Assembly (NCBI GenBank): GCA_947044405.1
Contig: CAMRHE010000133.1
Coordinates: 4,357,001-4,421,000 of the forward strand
Source: Leptodactylus fallax
Taxonomy: Eukaryota > Chordata > Amphibia > Anura > Leptodactylidae
Reading direction: 5' to 3'
Length of the DNA stretch: 64,000 bases
Shown here one piece after another: positions 11,723 through 23,306 of this stretch (positions within the stretch are counted from its first letter, which is position 1; each line of letters starts with the position of its first letter). Position numbers and translations under genes: made by a program. The notes under the pieces are model-generated. The model worked only from the letters and a program-made list of their open reading frames with translations. It was not told the DNA's origin and searched no databases.

Positions 11723-11885
11723 CCCAAAGTACTTCCCTTTCTTCAGGAAGGCCACCGTCTTGGAAAAATGTTCCCCCGTCTTCTTGCTCTGTGACACTTT
11801 GGTGACTACAGCCGTGCCCGAGAGGATGAGGTAGAAGTTCTGAGCGACGTGACCCTGCCGTATGATTACTCTTCCGGGCCCAAAG
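11723..11885 (-). CDS. cnbd2: CNBD2-like exon: cyclic-nucleotide-binding domain core
   Basis: The 163-nt exon encodes the first half of a cyclic-nucleotide-binding beta-barrel. Its first base completes a Cys codon begun in the previous exon. It then reads FGPGRVIIRQGH, NFYLILSGTAVV, KKTGEHFSK and VAFLKKGKYFG, the usual beta-strand order (GRVIIRQG turn, FYLILSG strand, LKKGKYFG entry to the phosphate-binding cassette). On the minus strand the acceptor is TTTGTTTTATAG and the donor is TTTGGG|GTAGGT, leaving phase 0. The exon stops just after FG, so the rest of the cassette (usually E-L/M-A-L...R-x-A-T), which decides cAMP/cGMP binding, must lie on a later exon that I could not find. The match is to the CNBD family; CNBD2 is my best assignment. 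The alternatives are CNBD1 or another single-CNBD protein. The cellular role of CNBD2 (linked to male fertility in mammals) is established only loosely. Confidence 0.82.
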
Positions 11886-14711
11886 CTATAAAACAAACGC
11901 GTGGAATTTGTTACAATGCAAAGCACATCCAGCCGGAGAAGTCAGGGCTGGTTAATAGCCGCGCGTTTCATAAATATTAAAATCAGCAAAGCACGTTAAA
12001 GATATCACGCTCCATTTTAACAACTGTCTGGCGCTTGTTCAATAAATAAGAATTAGCAGGAAATAAAAACTTTCCCTTTTCGTCGTAACTTTCCAAGATA
12101 TGCGGTTTTGTCAATAGTGTCTAGGAATACTTATAAGGCGAGCTTGACATTTCCGAGACTCGGGGAAATATATTTTCTGATACTTGTAGAAAGTTTCTTA
12201 AAGAGACGTGACTCCAAGGTGTGCTAAAAACTGCCGGCGATTTCTCCATGGTGGACCCTCCATTGGATGCCCAATGAGAAGATTATGTGTTCCTAGCTCA
12301 TGGGAGGTCATGTGGTTGTCCTTACTTCATGTGTCCCTTAAAGGGGTTTTTTCGGGACTTGTCTATGATGACCTATCCTTATGATGGGTTATAAACATGG
12401 GCATAACTACCAGGGTAATAAACATAGTGGGGTCCATTTTCACTGAGACCTAGCATAGTGATAACTATGGATAATGGAAGGGGAGCTGGAAAACTGAATG
12501 TCCCTCCATTACTTTAATGGTGCCAGGGCTGGTGTTGGGGGTAAACTGGGCAATTGCCCAAAATGGGCACCTGGAATCCGTAGTATTAGACGTTTAGCCT
12601 GATGCTTCAGATCACATTGACCCCACTTACAACCGTTTCAACATCCTCCAGCCGCCAATACTGTTGACAGCTATTAGGTATGACGGAGCAGGGAGCTGTA
12701 GACTTCCTGCTCTGCCATTCTGTAGGCCACAAGACTTAGGATCATGCGCAGGATGTCAACATTCCAGTGCAGGTGACATGATGATGTCACTGCATCTGCC
12801 ACCTGCACTGGTCCACTGACTTCAATGAGAGGAAATAACTTTGGGTGCTTCACTCATCAGGGGATTAGGGTAAGAGGGAGTCCACATGTAGGAATTGGAC
12901 ACTGAATTTGTCAAGAAAAAAATTTCTGCCTCAGGATTTTGAAGCAGATTTTTTCCGCTTTTAAAAAACCGATGAGGATATTGATGCTGAATTTGAAGCA
13001 GAATTTGGAGAAGATTGCCACTGTATTCTGTCATTATTGGGCAAGGCCAAATTCCAAATTCTGCAAGTGGATTTTGACAAATTGAAAAAGGTATATTTTC
13101 CGCTTCCCATTCATTTCAATGAGAGTTCTCAGACGGAAATATCCTGAAGAAGGAGCAGGACTCTTATTTTTTCTGATAGCTGAAAAAAATCAGCTAATGC
13201 CACCCATTAAAATAAATGGGAGGCAGATTTCAGTCAGAATTTGAGGCAGTTTCCGCCTAAAATTCAGCGTCAGATTCCTATGTATGAACACCACCTAAGT
13301 TGAGTTTAAGGGAATAAGGTTGAACTGTAATACCAAGACCCAATATGTCCGGCCCAGTTCTTAATACCACAGTGCATACCTGAACATTCCAGCTGATCTG
13401 TGGTGGTCCTGGGTGTTGCAGAGTCCCAGAATACCCCTTTAAGCATAAATACATAGATATGGCACCAGAATGAACTTAAACCCAAAATTCCAGGGCTCCA
13501 AGTCAGATCTTCTACTAGGTCACCATTGATAGCACTGGACAAACAGTACAGTAAAAAGAAAAACTCAAACCAGCACAATCTGGCAGAGCTCTATCATTTA
13601 CCGTATGAATTACTGTCGCGTTAAGTAGACGCCAGTTAATGAACATAATTCTTCCCGACACGTCGGCCTTGAAGAACTGTCCATTGAAGAACTGTCCATT
13701 CATGGACTGACTTTGATTCATGAAGCCTCGGCTCTATGTATTTATGTATAAAGCGTCCGGCCTCGCCCAGACATAAGGGCTGTCCAGTATTCTGGAGAAC
13801 AAATCCTCGATCTCAAAGGCTGGAGATGAAACTAGGTCAGTGTTATCACGCACGCCGTTCTATTTGATCATGAGGAAAAACTGATGTAAGTATCTGTCAG
13901 TCTTTATCAGCCTTCCCGGCCCTCTGAACTCCATTCCGAGCTCCCTCAGATAATATGACATAACATGTAACAGTGGCGCGGCATGTGCTCACTTATCACA
14001 ACAAGGAATATGGGATTCTCGGCTTTAATACAACTGATACAAATAAATATCTCGTGGTCTTAGGTAGTGCAAGAGTTAATGTCGCCAGCCCTGGTGGTAT
14101 GGGGTACTATCCCCTTTCTTATTGTAGAAAATGAGATTCATATTTTATTCCCTCATAGTCTATAGCAGGCAAGGGGTTAAACCCTAGAGTAATGGTTTTA
14201 ATATTTTGTTCCCTGGTGGGCTAGGGTATATTAGCATGTTAATATTTTGTACACCTCAGTCAATGGGGCAGATTTACTATGCCTTGTACCCCAGTTTTCT
14301 GTCATACAAGGCATGAAAAAGCTGAAACTTTTTGCGCTTTTTTTTTTTTTTTTGCACAAAAATGTGCATCCTTATTTTGTTTTGCGACACTCTCACCACT
14401 TTCCTGGGATGGGGCGGATGCCTGGCCTTTAAAACTGGAGGCCGGTCTGAAGCCATAGCTGCCGGGTCTCCGCTGTATTGCACAGCAGAGACACTAATGC
14501 CCATGATCAGAGTTCATTGCTTTTTTAAATGACAGACAGCTCCATGGGAAAGGGGCTAGGTGAGGGGCCAATTTAGTGTGTCATGAGCCATTAGATTGTG
14601 TGGATACCATTAAAGGGGCATTATACTTTGCAGGGACCACTAAGGAGAATTTTACTAAGCAAAGGACAATGAGGGGGCAATATATATATTGAGTAGGGGC
14701 CACTAAGGGGG
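11886..14711. other. Intron, with old repeats
   Basis: First part of the 12.8-kb intron between the exons at 24658 and 11723. A T2 end (TTAAAGGGGTTTTTTCGGGA) starts at 12338 with no clear partner. The stretch 12880-13290 holds old frog repeat sequence (AAATTCAGCGTCAGATTCC). At 14560-14712 there are degraded GGGGCCACTAAGGGGGC units of the hAT family. No exon was recognised. Confidence 0.45.
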
Positions 14712-15662
14712 CACTAGGAGCCTTGAGAGTGACATATACTATTTGTTATAGATAGGTTCCTAGGAGCCCTGACAGTGTTCTACACTATGTTTTATAGATA
14801 GGTTCCTAGGAGCCCTGACAGTGTTCTACACTGTTATATAGATAGATTCCTAGGAGCCCTGACGGTGTTCTATACTATGTTTTATAGATGGGTTCCTAGG
14901 AGCCCTGACAGTGTTCTACACTATGTTTTATAGATAGCTTCCTAGGAGCCCTGACAGTGTTCTACACTATGTTTCATAGATAGGTTCCTAGGAGCCTTGA
15001 CAGTGTTATACACTATATTTATAGATAGGTACCTAGGAGCCCTGACAGTATTCTAAACTATGTTTTATAGATAGGTTGCTAGGAGCCCTGACAGTGTTAT
15101 ACACTATGTTTTATAGATAGGTACCTAGGAGCCCTAACAGTATTCTAAACTATGTTTTATAGATAGGTTGCTAGGAGCCCTGACAGTGTTATACAACTAT
15201 GTTTTATAGATAGGTTCCTAGGAGCCCTGACAGTGTCATACACTATGTTTTATAGATAGGTTCCTAGGAGCCCTGACAGTGTTCTACACTATGTTTTATA
15301 GATAGATTCCTAGGAGCCCTGACAGTGTTATACACTATGTTTTATAGATAGGTTCCTAGGAGCCCTGACAGTATTCTACACTATGTTTTATAGATAGGTT
15401 CCTAGGAGCCCTGACAGTGTTATAAACTATGTTTTATAGATAGGTTCCTAGGAGCCCTGACAGTGTTATACACTATGTTTTATAGATAGGTTCCTAGGAG
15501 CCCTGACAGTGTTATACACTATGTTTTATAGATAGGTTCCTAGGAGCCCTGACAGTGTTCTACACTGTTTTATAGGTAGGTTCCTAGGAGCCCTAAGAGT
15601 GTACTACACTGTTTTATAGATAGGTTCCTAGGAGCCCTAAGAGTGTACTACACTATGTTTTA
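14712..15662. repeat. 46-bp minisatellite
   Basis: About 20 copies of a 46-bp unit built from TTATAGATAGGTTCCTAGGA, GCCCTGACAGTGTTCTACAC and TATGTT. Copies differ mainly at GTGTTC/GTGTTA/GTATTC and GGTTCC/GGTTGC/GGTACC. The pair GGTACC...GTATTC followed by GGTTGC...GTGTTA occurs twice (about 15024-15110 and 15115-15200), a duplicated two-unit block. The array lies in the large intron. Confidence 0.95.
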
Positions 15663-17736
15663 AGCCAATTTAAAGCGTGGTTCATACCAAACTTGTTTGT
15701 CCCAAAAAACTAACCGGGAGGGAACCCAAATGCAAAACGAATCTTGAGAGGTTTGTTCATCTTTAATCACCATGTATTATACATAGAAGAACACTATTAC
15801 TGTTTTGAGGCAAAAAGGACTCACATCTGCACTAACACACCGTTCGTGGATTCCGTCCCCCATTCTGCTTGAAAAATGCGGAGAGAAAAGTCCTGCAAGC
15901 AGGGCTTTTCTCTCTGCATTTTTCGGGCAGAAACCCAGCAAACCCCATTATAGTACAGTATAATAACCGCTTTTTAAATGGATTGGGTTTCTGTTTTTGG
16001 GTCCCCAAGTGGACCCCAAGAATGGAAACCCAAGCTCAGGTGTGAACCTATCATCAGTAGGAATGGATGGAGTAGGAGGGAAGATGGGCAGAGAGTGAAG
16101 AGGTATGTCTAAGTGATTATAACACCTTTGCATTGGGCCTACCAATGTGTTGAATCGACCCTGACACAGTATAAAAAAAAAAGAGCTCCGACCTGTATGA
16201 AAATATATTAAGAAATACATCTGAGTTTTGTACCCGCTTCTGAATTAGTACGACACGTTGTTTTCTAGGATGGATATTCACTTTAAGGAATTAAGTAAAA
16301 GTATATGTAATAGTTCTAAAAGTTAGAGCGAACGCTCCGCAAGAGGCACAAAATCAATAAAGAGGATGTGCAAGGCAAGTTCAGAACGACATGACAACCT
16401 GCTATAAAATCCCTATGTTTAGAAGTTCAGTAATACTTCCAGACCTTTGTTCTGCCTCGTCCCTGAGACTACAAAGCCTTCACAATATTGCTATAGAAGT
16501 ATCTACTACTGTGCCTGCTTATCACTAGCAAAATTACTAGTTGCTTAGAAGTCCGGAGCAGCATGGAGTAAGGTCGATACACAGGGCAATGTAGAAAAAG
16601 ATGACTACACGAGCTCCAGCGTTTGATACTAATTCTTTGTAATGAACAGTATGGACGGAACGTGAATAAAAGTCAAGCACAAAGGGCAGCACAGGGCTAG
16701 GACTTCTCTTCCTGTACTTTATGTAAAACCATAAAAATGGCAAAATAGTCTGCGATTATAGAATGATGATATTTCTGGCAGAGATGGGCCTTACTCATTA
16801 AGAGAATATTGGAAGAAAAGAGAAAGTTGAAAGAATTAACATTATATAGCAGATATCATCAATGTTATGGGGTGTGGTCGAGGGGACACCATCACCCACC
16901 TCCCTACGAGGCCATGCGACCATGACCACCATCAGCAATGATCATATTCAGCTAATGTCCTTCCCCATATCTATTGGTCGGCATCCTAATATTTCTTGAC
17001 CTTTTCCTGCATAGGAAATGTCCTACGTCGTCCACAAGGTCACATCTGAGTCTTCTTTTTGCATTGAATCTGGGTCTCCACATTTATTGGGCACCCCGAA
17101 ATACCTGCCTAGCCCGCAACCTATTAGTCATATCAGTCTTCCATGACTATGAATTTCACCACCATAATCTCTTCTAAACCCATTATATTCTATTATAGGG
17201 GTTGATATAGTGAATGTACCATCTTTGTTTCAAGGTCTGGGTGCTACACCCTGAAGGAGAAAGGCAGACCACCCCTTAAAAAATTCCTGTGTCCACCCAC
17301 GTACAATGTGACCACAGACAAAATCTGGTGCTCCAGAAGAAACGGCTATGACACTAAAGTAAATATTCCCAGCAACAAGGATATTCTCAGCAATACTTTG
17401 ATACACAAAAGGTATATTCACTATGTCGCTAATGGACCCTACAACAGCATATAAGTGGTTTGGAAGAGATTTTGGGGCTTTAGACTCCCTTTAATACCCT
17501 CACTTGTCTAACCATGGGAACACCTGGACCTCACCAGTGGTCCATCCCTTTCAAAAGTGCGATACATAGAGTGTTACCGTGCTGTCCACAGAGTATTACG
17601 TACCTGCCAAAGTGACTCCATTAGAAGTCTCCTTATCTCCATTAATAGCCACCATATCAACCCATCAGCCCAACATTCCTCCATGATCTTTGCCAGAAAG
17701 AAATTATCTTGTAACATATGTGAATAACGCCTTATA
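15663..17736. other. Intron, no exon recognised
   Basis: Contains an old repeat with a self-complementary stretch: GAGAGAAAAGTCCTGCAAGC and AGGGCTTTTCTCTCTGC (15878-15921), in the same style as 11225-11260 and 28080-28110. The remainder looks unique. Several open frames exist, but none has family similarity together with splice sites. Confidence 0.4.
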
Positions 17737-17948
17737 TTAAAGGATTTATCCAACCCCATGACAACTTACAATGGGATCATATAACATAAGGAGTAATGCC
17801 GACAACCCAATCCCTTGCCACTCCGATGCCGCCACTTCCCTGGTCCCCAAAGGTCTCTGTTCTTTCTGCTCCAGCGACAACACGCCAATACGATATTTGA
17901 TGAGCTTACACTATGGGACAATAGCATGGGGTTGGACAACCCCTTTAA
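17737..17948. mobile_element. T2-type MITE (212 bp)
   Basis: Bounded by TTAA at 17737-17740 and 17945-17948. The ends are TTAAAGGATTTATCCAACCCC and, inverted, TTAAAGGGGTTGTCCAACCCC, followed by ATG/CAT on both sides. It carries no coding sequence. Confidence 0.75.
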
Positions 17949-19223
17949 GAAAACCTGTTCTGCTGCAGATATCCTCTAAGGTGTCACCGTAAGTTCCGTG
18001 ATCCGTTACTACGGAGGCCGTTGCGCCATTCCTGGTAATTGACATTCATTTTACATAATATTAAGAAAGAATCTTCCGTCAGATGTATACTTAAAGGAGA
18101 TGCCTCGGAGGTTTCGAGAGACGGATCTACTTTAATTTCATCTTTGAAGAATTCTCCTGATAGTCCATTAAAAGTTGAATAATGGGAATTAAAAAAAATA
18201 AAAAAGAATGAATTGATAAAGTTCAATCCATTACGCTCAGTGCCAGGATGAAAGGACATTCAGTTTCTTACGCTTGTGAATTTCAAGTACAATCTCAGGA
18301 TTTTGTTACTTTATTAAAGGGGTTTTCTGGGACTTCCACATTGATGGCTTATCCTTAGGATAGGTCATCAATATCAGATCGGGCGGGGGGGAATCCGATT
18401 CCAGGTACCCCCACCGATCAGCTCTCTGGAGAGGTTGTGTTGCTCAGGTGAGCACTGTGGCTTCTTTATTGTTTATCAGGTATAGTGCCACACATTCTGT
18501 AGTGGCTGTAAGTGGTACTACATGTGCATGTACTCCAAAGTCATAGAGGGAGGTAGTCAATCACTAATAGCTCCGCCTCCTAGACTTTTCAACATTGAAA
18601 GAACAGACATTTCAATGGATAAATGAATCTTTTCGCACAAACTTATATATCAATCTGCTCAGCTCCTCCTGCTCTATAAGATGATGCATACAGATCGGTC
18701 TGTCTTTTCCATGTGACAGGTTCCCTTTAAATAACACATAATATTCTGATAATACAGTATATTCCCACCAGACCTAACAGTAAGGGTTAACTACATCCCG
18801 CAGGTTCCAGCATCATCTGTAATCTTGGGAACGTCTTGGCTCATTTCTACATTTCGTATTGTGAAGTGTTTAAAAATTGCCATATTGAAAGTTTTATAGG
18901 AATATTTCTTCTTTATAACACTCTGGAGCTGAACAATCCAATCTTCCAGTAATGCCGTCACTTTGAGGCGAGGGATATAAAATGAGTAAATGGAATATAA
19001 AACAAAGTTTAGGAGATTGATAATAAGAGAAGTGAAATAAAAATTACATGCAAAGTGATTCACTAATACCGATCCCTGGGAATTTTATATACGGTACATG
19101 GGCTGCTGTACGGAGCAGACACCTGCACACTCAGCACAGGGATGGCTGTCCGCGGCAAGAGTTTTTATGTATACTTTCTGTTATTATTATTAAAAGGAGT
19201 GATAAAAAAGACAATAGATGACC
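17949..19223. mobile_element. Intron with a pair of T2-type ends
   Basis: TTAAAGGGGTTTTCTGGGAC begins at 18314, and TGACAGGTTCCCTTTAA ends at 18730. Both are T2-type termini, but they belong to different subfamilies (GGGG versus GGGAACC). This may be one chimeric element or two fragments. The rest of the stretch shows no exon. Confidence 0.4.
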
Positions 19224-19553
19224 TTAAAGGGTGATGGGTGCAAGTCCACTAGGGTCCGGCATAGAACCCCAATCCACATATCAAAAGAACAAATGGACAG
19301 CACTCCAAATTGGTGAAAAAAAAAATCAGATACTGTGGGCTTATTCCATGCAACATTTCGGTCCTATTAATAATGGACCTTTCTCAAGCCTTTTATTGTC
19401 CATTATTGTTAGGACCGAAACGTCGCCTGGAATAAACTCACAGTAAGTGATTTTTTTTTTCACCAATTTGTAGTGCTCTCCATTTGTTCTTTTGATTATG
19501 TGGATTGGGGTTCTATGCCGGACCCTAGTGGACTTGCACCCATCACCCTTTAA
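19224..19553. mobile_element. T2-type MITE, near-perfect palindrome (330 bp)
   Basis: TTAA at both ends (19224-19227 and 19550-19553). The arms of about 140 bp are nearly identical inverted copies starting TTAAAGGGTGATGGGTGCAA. The centre holds GGTCCTATTAATAATGGACC and GGACCGAAACGTCGCC. High arm identity suggests the element is young compared with the other T2 copies here, although palindromes can also be kept similar by gene conversion. Confidence 0.85.
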
Positions 19554-19595
19554 AGTCTTGTATACATGGTACTGCTCTTAAACTTCTTTTTGATT

Positions 19596-19675
19596 GTAGA
19601 TAGATAGATAGATAGATAGATAGATATGAGATAGATAGATAGATAAATAGATAGATAGATATGAGATAGATAAAT

Positions 19676-19715
<40 letters not shown>

Positions 19716-20359
19716 TGAGATGGATAGATAGATGGATAGATATGGGATAGATAGATAGATATGAGATGGATAGATAGATAGATAGATAGATATGATAGAT
19801 AGATAGATAGATAGATAGATATGAGATAAACAATAGATAGATATGAGATAGATAAAAAATAGATAGATATGAGATAGATAGATAAATATGAGATGGATAG
19901 ATAGATAGATATGAGATAAACGATAGATAGATATGAGATAGATAAGATGATAGATATGGATAGATAGATAGATAGATAGATATGAGATAGATAGATAGAT
20001 TGAGATAGATAGTAGATAGATAGATAGATAGATAGATAGATTAGATAGATAGATAGATAGATTGAGATAGTAGACAGATATGAGATAGATATGAGATAGA
20101 TAGATATGAATGATAGATAGATATATAGATAGATAGATAGATAGATATCAAATAGATAGATCGATGTTGAGATAGCATAGATAGATAGATAGATAGATAG
20201 ATAGTAGATAGATATGAGATAAACAATAGATAGATATGAGATAGATAATAAATAGATAGATATGAGATAGATACAAGATAGATAGATATGAGATAGATAG
20301 ATAGATAGATAGATATGAGATAGATAGATATGAATGATAGATAGATAGATAGATATGAC

Positions 20360-20407
<48 letters not shown>

Positions 20408-20427
20408 TGAGATAGATAGATATGAAT

Positions 20428-20459
<32 letters not shown>

Positions 20460-20594
20460 TCAAATAGATAGATAGATATGAGATAGATATGATAGATAGA
20501 TAGATGGATACATAGATAAATAGATAGATATGAGATAGATAAATAGAAGATAGATAGATAGATATGAGATAGTATAAATAAATAGATAGATATG

Positions 20595-20639
<45 letters not shown>

Positions 20640-20660
20640 TGAGATAGATAAATAGAATGG
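19596..20660. repeat. Long GATA simple-repeat block
   Basis: About 1.07 kb of (GATA)n/(TAGA)n, repeatedly interrupted by TATGAGATAGATA-type variants. Sub-blocks are duplicated; for example TATGAATGATAGATAGATA occurs near 20104, 20329 and 20421. Read on the minus strand it gives long open frames of Ile/Ser/Leu/Tyr, which are simple-repeat translation and not protein. Confidence 0.97.
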
Positions 20661-20797
20661 AATCAGTTTCTGTGACTATGAACATAGTGTAAGTGAAGTG
20701 TTAAACCCTTTTATGTTTTCAGTATGGTACAGCTCTTTTGTTTCATTTGCATAGATACAATGGTGTAACAAGCATGGTTCGCAGTTTAGCCATGGCC

Positions 20798-20798
20798 T

Positions 20799-20829
<31 letters not shown>

Positions 20830-20944
20830 GAGATAGATAGATTGAGATAGATAGATATGTAGATAGATAGATAGATGGTAGATAGATAGATAGATATGAA
20901 ATAGATAGATAGATGATAGATAGATAGATAGATAGATAGATATG

Positions 20945-20977
<33 letters not shown>

Positions 20978-21056
20978 TGATAGATAGATATGAAATAGAT
21001 AGATATGAGATAGATAGATAGATAGATAGATAGATATGAAATAGACATAGAAAATA
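20798..21056. repeat. GATA simple-repeat block, second part
   Basis: A further 260 bp of the same interrupted GATA repeat, separated from the first block by about 135 bp of unique sequence (20661-20797). Confidence 0.96.
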
Positions 21057-22175
21057 TAGATAGAGATAAAGTTCCAAACAGGATATACACCCAACCAGAA
21101 GCCACAGGTGGACTGTCATTGCTGGGATCTGTAGTCCCCAAACAGCTGGAAAGTCATAGTGTCAGGATTAACCCAATAAAATACAATTTTCCCTAATATC
21201 CGCCTATATAATAAGGTTCTCCCGCTGCTCTTTCATACTTGTTGCCTTTGGGATCTGACTTTATTACAACACCTCATTTTCAGACATAATGTATACATTT
21301 GTCAGGGGTGTTAATAGCCACTAGGGGGCGATCATCAGCAGCCTCACGTGTAATAAATATGTTTGTCATCCGGTGCACACTTCTATAGCCAACAGGCCTG
21401 AGACTAGGTGTGGAATGTGGCAGCTATAAGGGGACTTTACGTGACACCTCCCCGATCAGAGTTCGTAACGGAATCAACGGCGCCCCCACTTGGTGACCAG
21501 CAGCCCTGATACTGAGTAATATGACAGTCTTGTATTCCCTGCCTTACTACCGCACAGACTATTGTTCATGAAAACTCTCTCGATTTCCTGTCATCGCTCG
21601 GCTCAGATGTAATTTCCTCGCCCTCTCCTCTTACAGTAGTTAAAGCTGTCGTATTTCCTCCGTCCTTTGGCTTCGCATCGGTTGCGCCTCTGGATTGTAA
21701 TGAGATCTCAGTGTAAGGTCTCCCATGGTACACATCTGTATTTACCCATAAACGCTGGGCCCTACAGAACGGCTCATACCCCTATCAATATTACAGCGGA
21801 ATCCACTAACCCGGTACATTGTAACGGTGGCTGCGAGGAATACAAGGAAAATTAAAAAGCTCCCAACGTGTTTCATATGTGCTCCGTGTCGCGGATCACT
21901 TTACATGGACTTGTGTTTTATTTTTGGTCTCCCGGTTGAAAACTGCTGAAAAAAAAAGTCATAAATATTATTTTTCTATTAGAGTGGATATCGTAATCTT
22001 TCGGCTTTATTTCTTGGCTCCTCCCACTTGTGAAGTGAGGGATTTTGGTTCGATATTTCGGAGATTATCTAATATTTATGTGTTAACACATGACAAGGTA
22101 TAAATGTATTGTATATCACGTTCAGTAACTTAAAAAATACCGTGCTTTATTGGCATCCTCCTGACCTTGTGTAGA
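21057..22175. other. Intron, no exon recognised
   Basis: Mostly unique-looking sequence. CCACTAGGGGGCGATCAT near 21318 resembles a CTCF core (CCACTAGGGGGC), and GCGCCCCCACTTGGTG near 21480 is a second similar core in the opposite sense. Both are suggestive only. Confidence 0.35.
21316..21334. promoter_or_regulatory. CTCF-like core motif
   Basis: The sequence GCCACTAGGGGGCGATC at about 21317-21333 contains CCACTAGGGGGCG, an excellent match to the vertebrate CTCF core consensus. A second, reverse-oriented match (CGCCCCCACTTGGTG, near 21481-21495) lies about 150 bp away. Sequence alone cannot show occupancy. Confidence 0.35.
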
Positions 22176-23306
22176 GATGGGTGTAACTACTGCCATAGAG
22201 GCTACAATGGGGCCCACTCGGCCCCCTGCTGTTTTTTTGCTTTTTTAATACACCATCACCTGCTGAATTACTCCAGCAGGTTGCTTTCCAATCCCCGCTC
22301 CTGCCCATGGTCGCCACCTCCTTCAGCCTCCAGGAGGCCCCGTGAGCTGCGCTGAAGTGTCCTCTATGTCCTGACACTGTTCAGCATCAGCAACGTAATG
22401 TGAGATGCACAGAGCCCCCTAGAGGGCTGAAGGGGAAGCAGAGGCCACCATGGGCAGAAGTGCAGATCGGTAACTGAGTAGAAACTAAAGTCACTATGGG
22501 GGGCATTTACTGTGCAAGGGGCAGTATACTGTGTAGAGACCAGTAAAGAAGACAGTATACTGTTTGGGGGCCAATAAGGAGGCAATATACCATGTGGGGG
22601 TTAAGTAAGGGTTTTTATTTTTACCATGTAGGGCCAGTAAAGTGGGCTTTATACAGTTTGGGGGTCAGCAAATGGGGCTTTATGTCATTATATCATGTGG
22701 AGGTCAGTAAAGGGAGCGTTATACTGTGTGGGTGCCAGTAAAGGGGGCTTTATATCATGTGGGCATCGGTTAAGGGGCATGATATCGTGAGGGGGTCAGG
22801 AAAAGGGATGTTATACTGTGTGGGCACCAGTAAAAGGGGTGCTATACCGTCTGGGCACCAGTAAAGGGGGCTTTATACTGTGTGGGCATCCATAAAGGGG
22901 GTGTTATTCCATGTGTGGGTCAGGATAGGGGGCTTTATACCGTGTGGGCATCGCTAAAGAGGTATTATACCATGTGGGCACCAGTAAAGTGGTTGTTATA
23001 TCATGTGGCTGTCAGGAAAGGGGGATTTATACCATGTGGGCATAGGTAAAGGGGCATTATACCGCATGGGGGTAAGGAAAGAGGGCATTATACCATGTGG
23101 GCACCAAAAAAGGGAGATTTATACCGTGTGGGCACCAGTAAAGGGGGTGTTATACCATGTGAGGGTCAGGATAGGGGGCGTTATACCGTGTGGGCATCGG
23201 TAAAGGGGGCAATATCCTGTATGGGGGTCAGGAAAAGGGTGGGGGGCAGGGGAAGACCCAGTCAAAAGTTTGCTATGGGTCCTGGTCTTTGCTAGTTACG
23301 CCCCTG
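22176..23306 (-). mobile_element. hAT-type element, copy C
   Basis: The right end is CTAGTTACGCCCCTG (to 23306), the family's terminal inverted repeat. The left end, GATGGGTGTAACTACTGCC, is its mutated partner. Subterminal sequence shows the element is inverted relative to copies A (34155) and B (52613): CAAAAGTTTGCTATGGGTCC on its right matches the left of B. Flanks TGTGTAGA / TGTATGGG agree at 5 of 8 positions, so the target duplication is decayed. No transposase is present; it is non-autonomous and filled mainly by a tandem array. Confidence 0.65.
22480..23240. repeat. 31-bp array inside hAT copy C
   Basis: About 24 units of 31 bp, for example ATACTGTGTGGGCACCAGTA followed by AAGGGGGCTTT, with considerable variation. 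It is homologous to the 31-bp array in hAT copy B, where the inverted unit starts ATACTGTGTGCAGGGGCCAC. Confidence 0.85.

Noticed and set aside
19543..21141. Long minus-strand frames rich in Ile, Ser, Leu and Tyr, up to 214 codons
   Set aside because: Translation of GATA/TATC simple repeats.
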